The notes under the pieces are model-generated. The model did not search any database. It was given only the letters and a program-made list of their open reading frames with translations, and was not told the DNA's origin. The translations under genes and the position numbers were made by a program. 22,673 nt of DNA from Proteobacteria bacterium UBA6908 (GTDB lineage Bacteria; Pseudomonadota; Gammaproteobacteria; Acidiferrobacterales; UBA6901), in the NCBI GenBank assembly GCA_002451085.1, contig DKBE01000050.1, positions 1 to 22,673 of the forward strand, in the 5' to 3' direction. This document shows positions 21,420 through 22,673 of the stretch, in pieces. How positions within the stretch are numbered: the stretch's first letter is position 1; each line of letters opens with the position of its first letter.

Positions 21420-22673
21420 CTATAAAACGGCTGGTTGCTTCCAGGTGAGATCGAGTTCGCGCGCGGCGCGCACGTCATCCAGCCGCTTGACCGGCAGCGT
21501 GTGCGGGGCGCCCTTGACGACATCGGGAGTGCTGCGCGCTTCCTGGGCAATTTCATCCATGGCCCGGATGAACCCGTCCAGCTCTTCCTTGGTTTCAGTC
21601 TCGGTCGGTTCGATCAGGAAGCATTCCGGTACCAGCAGCGGGAAGTAGGTCGTCGGCGCGTGATAACCCTTGTCGAGCAGGCGCTTGGCGATGTCCATCG
21701 CTGACACGCCGCTTTCGTCCTTGAGCTTCTTGAGCGTCACGATGAACTCGTGGGTGGCGCGGCGCTTCGGGAAGGCCAGATCGAAGCCGCGCTTTTTTAA
21801 CTCGGCCAGCATGTAGTTGGCATTGAGCGTCGAGAACTCGGCAACACGGTGCATGCCCTCGCGCCCAAGCAGGCGCGCATAGATGTAGGCACGCAGCAGC
21901 ACGCCGGCATTCCCCAGGTTGGCCGACAACCGGCCAATGGTCTGCGGCCGGCTGACTTCCGTCAGCAGCTGGAAGCTGCCGTCCTTGGCGCGCTCGACCA
22001 TTGGCACCGGCAGGAACGGCACCAATCGCTCGTTGACGCCGACCGGACCGGCACCCGGGCCGCCGCCGCCGTGCGGAGTCGAGAACGTCTTGTGCAGGTT
22101 CATGTGAATGACGTCGAATCCCATGTCACCGGGTTTCACCTTCCCGAGAATCGCGTTGAGGTTGGCGCCGTCGTAGTACAGCAGGCCGCCGGCCTGGTGC
22201 ACGATCGCCGCAATCTCCTTGATGCGGCGTTCGAACACGCCGAGTGTCGACGGGTTGGTGAGCATGATCCCGGCCGTGTGCGGACCGACCGCAGCCTTGA
22301 GGGCTTCGAGATCGACGTCGCCCTGACTGTCGGTCGGGATCTCCTTGACGCTGTATCCGCACATCACCGCAGTCGCCGGATTGGTGCCATGCGCGGCGTC
22401 CGGCACCAGCATCTCGGTACGCGCCGTATCGCCGCGCGCATCGTGATAAGCGCGGATCATGGCGACGCCGGCAAACTCGCCCTGTGCCCCGGCTGCCGGG
22501 GTCAGCGACACCGCCTTCATGCCCGTGACCTCCTTCAACATCTCCTGCAGCTCGTACATGCAGGCCAGGAATCCCTGGCCGGTGGACGCGGGCGCGGCCG
22601 GGTGGCGGCCGAGAAAACCGGGCAGCATGGCGAGACTGTTACAGGCGCGCGGGTTGTACTTCATGGTGCACGA
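21420..22673 (-). CDS. gcvPB: Glycine dehydrogenase (decarboxylating) subunit 2, 5' end cut off
   Basis: This is the C-terminal-type P-protein subunit of the glycine cleavage system, which decarboxylates glycine with pyridoxal phosphate and passes the aminomethyl group to lipoyl H-protein. The frame is open to the window edge: the last codons read SCTMKYNPR, part of the [11 protein letters not shown] motif normally found well inside the protein, so the ATG at 22664 is internal and the gene begins outside. The 417 residues present carry [38 protein letters not shown] and the PLP-lysine region [17 protein letters not shown]. Ending in [13 protein letters not shown] with THEFIVTL and [22 protein letters not shown] fits the two-subunit GcvPB form. 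GcvPA, GcvT and GcvH would be expected beyond the right edge. Confidence 0.95.
   Translation of the reverse strand, partial: SCTMKYNPRACNSLAMLPGFLGRHPAAPASTGQGFLACMYELQEMLKEVTGMKAVSLTPAAGAQGEFAGVAMIRAYHDARGDTARTEMLVPDAAHGTNPATAVMCGYSVKEIPTDSQGDVDLEALKAAVGPHTAGIMLTNPSTLGVFERRIKEIAAIVHQAGGLLYYDGANLNAILGKVKPGDMGFDVIHMNLHKTFSTPHGGGGPGAGPVGVNERLVPFLPVPMVERAKDGSFQLLTEVSRPQTIGRLSANLGNAGVLLRAYIYARLLGREGMHRVAEFSTLNANYMLAELKKRGFDLAFPKRRATHEFIVTLKKLKDESGVSAMDIAKRLLDKGYHAPTTYFPLLVPECFLIEPTETETKEELDGFIRAMDEIAQEARSTPDVVKGAPHTLPVKRLDDVRAARELDLTWKQPAVL

Noticed and set aside
1..22673. tRNA, rRNA, CRISPR, insertion sequences, attachment sites, riboswitches
   Set aside because: No repeat array, transposase, cloverleaf-like gene or conserved riboswitch core was recognised on either strand by eye.

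Overview
The window is high-GC proteobacterial chromosome, most likely gammaproteobacterial. This is inferred from the gene families (lgt, rlmI, a two-subunit-type gcvPB, dgkA, outer-membrane and lipid-A-type envelope genes) and from GC-rich codon use; no rRNA or other marker fixes the genus. It looks like ordinary chromosome dominated by cell-envelope and lipid metabolism. I saw no tRNA, rRNA, insertion sequence, phage gene or CRISPR array.

Left part (1-5010): the 3' end of a malonyl-CoA synthetase gene on + converges on a minus-strand block. Read 5' to 3', that block is a GT83/ArnT-like membrane glycosyltransferase, the 23S rRNA methyltransferase rlmI, and prolipoprotein diacylglyceryl transferase lgt. 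The lgt Shine-Dalgarno overlaps the rlmI stop codon, and two perfect hairpins sit just upstream of rlmI.

Metal-uptake block (5085-8387, minus): a small DUF2946-like His/Cys protein, an outer-membrane beta-barrel, a ZnuA-like binding protein and a ZnuB-like permease (ATGA overlap). No ABC ATPase gene lies beside them. The promoter of the small protein abuts its start codon, suggesting a leaderless transcript.

Middle (8388-12225): two PAP2 lipid phosphatases lie head to head, 36 bp apart. They are followed by a YyaL/SPATA20-type thioredoxin-domain protein, whose putative promoter carries an inverted repeat around the -10 box.

12226-16506: a Crp/Fnr regulator with a Fnr-spaced inverted repeat before its start; a PfkB sugar/nucleoside kinase; and, divergently, an LtaS/OpgB-like membrane phosphotransferase (TTG start, perfect TATAAT). 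The latter converges on diacylglycerol kinase dgkA. Together these two genes could form a transfer-and-recycle pair: lipid head group transferred, diacylglycerol re-phosphorylated.

Right part (16707-22673): a short CPA2 cation/proton antiporter; a 308-bp leader with TTGACCAA direct repeats; a lower-GC GT39-type glycosyltransferase ending in a 13-bp hairpin; a secreted protein with one EF-hand/dockerin-like loop; a cytochrome P460-type c-haem protein with a palindrome in front; and the C-terminal part of glycine dehydrogenase subunit 2, cut by the window edge.

I found no clear new multi-gene system. The best leads are the ATPase-less metal cluster with its leaderless first gene, the altered lysine loop in the ArnT-like enzyme, the Crp/Fnr operator, and the operator-like repeats at 9860, 18090 and 20793.
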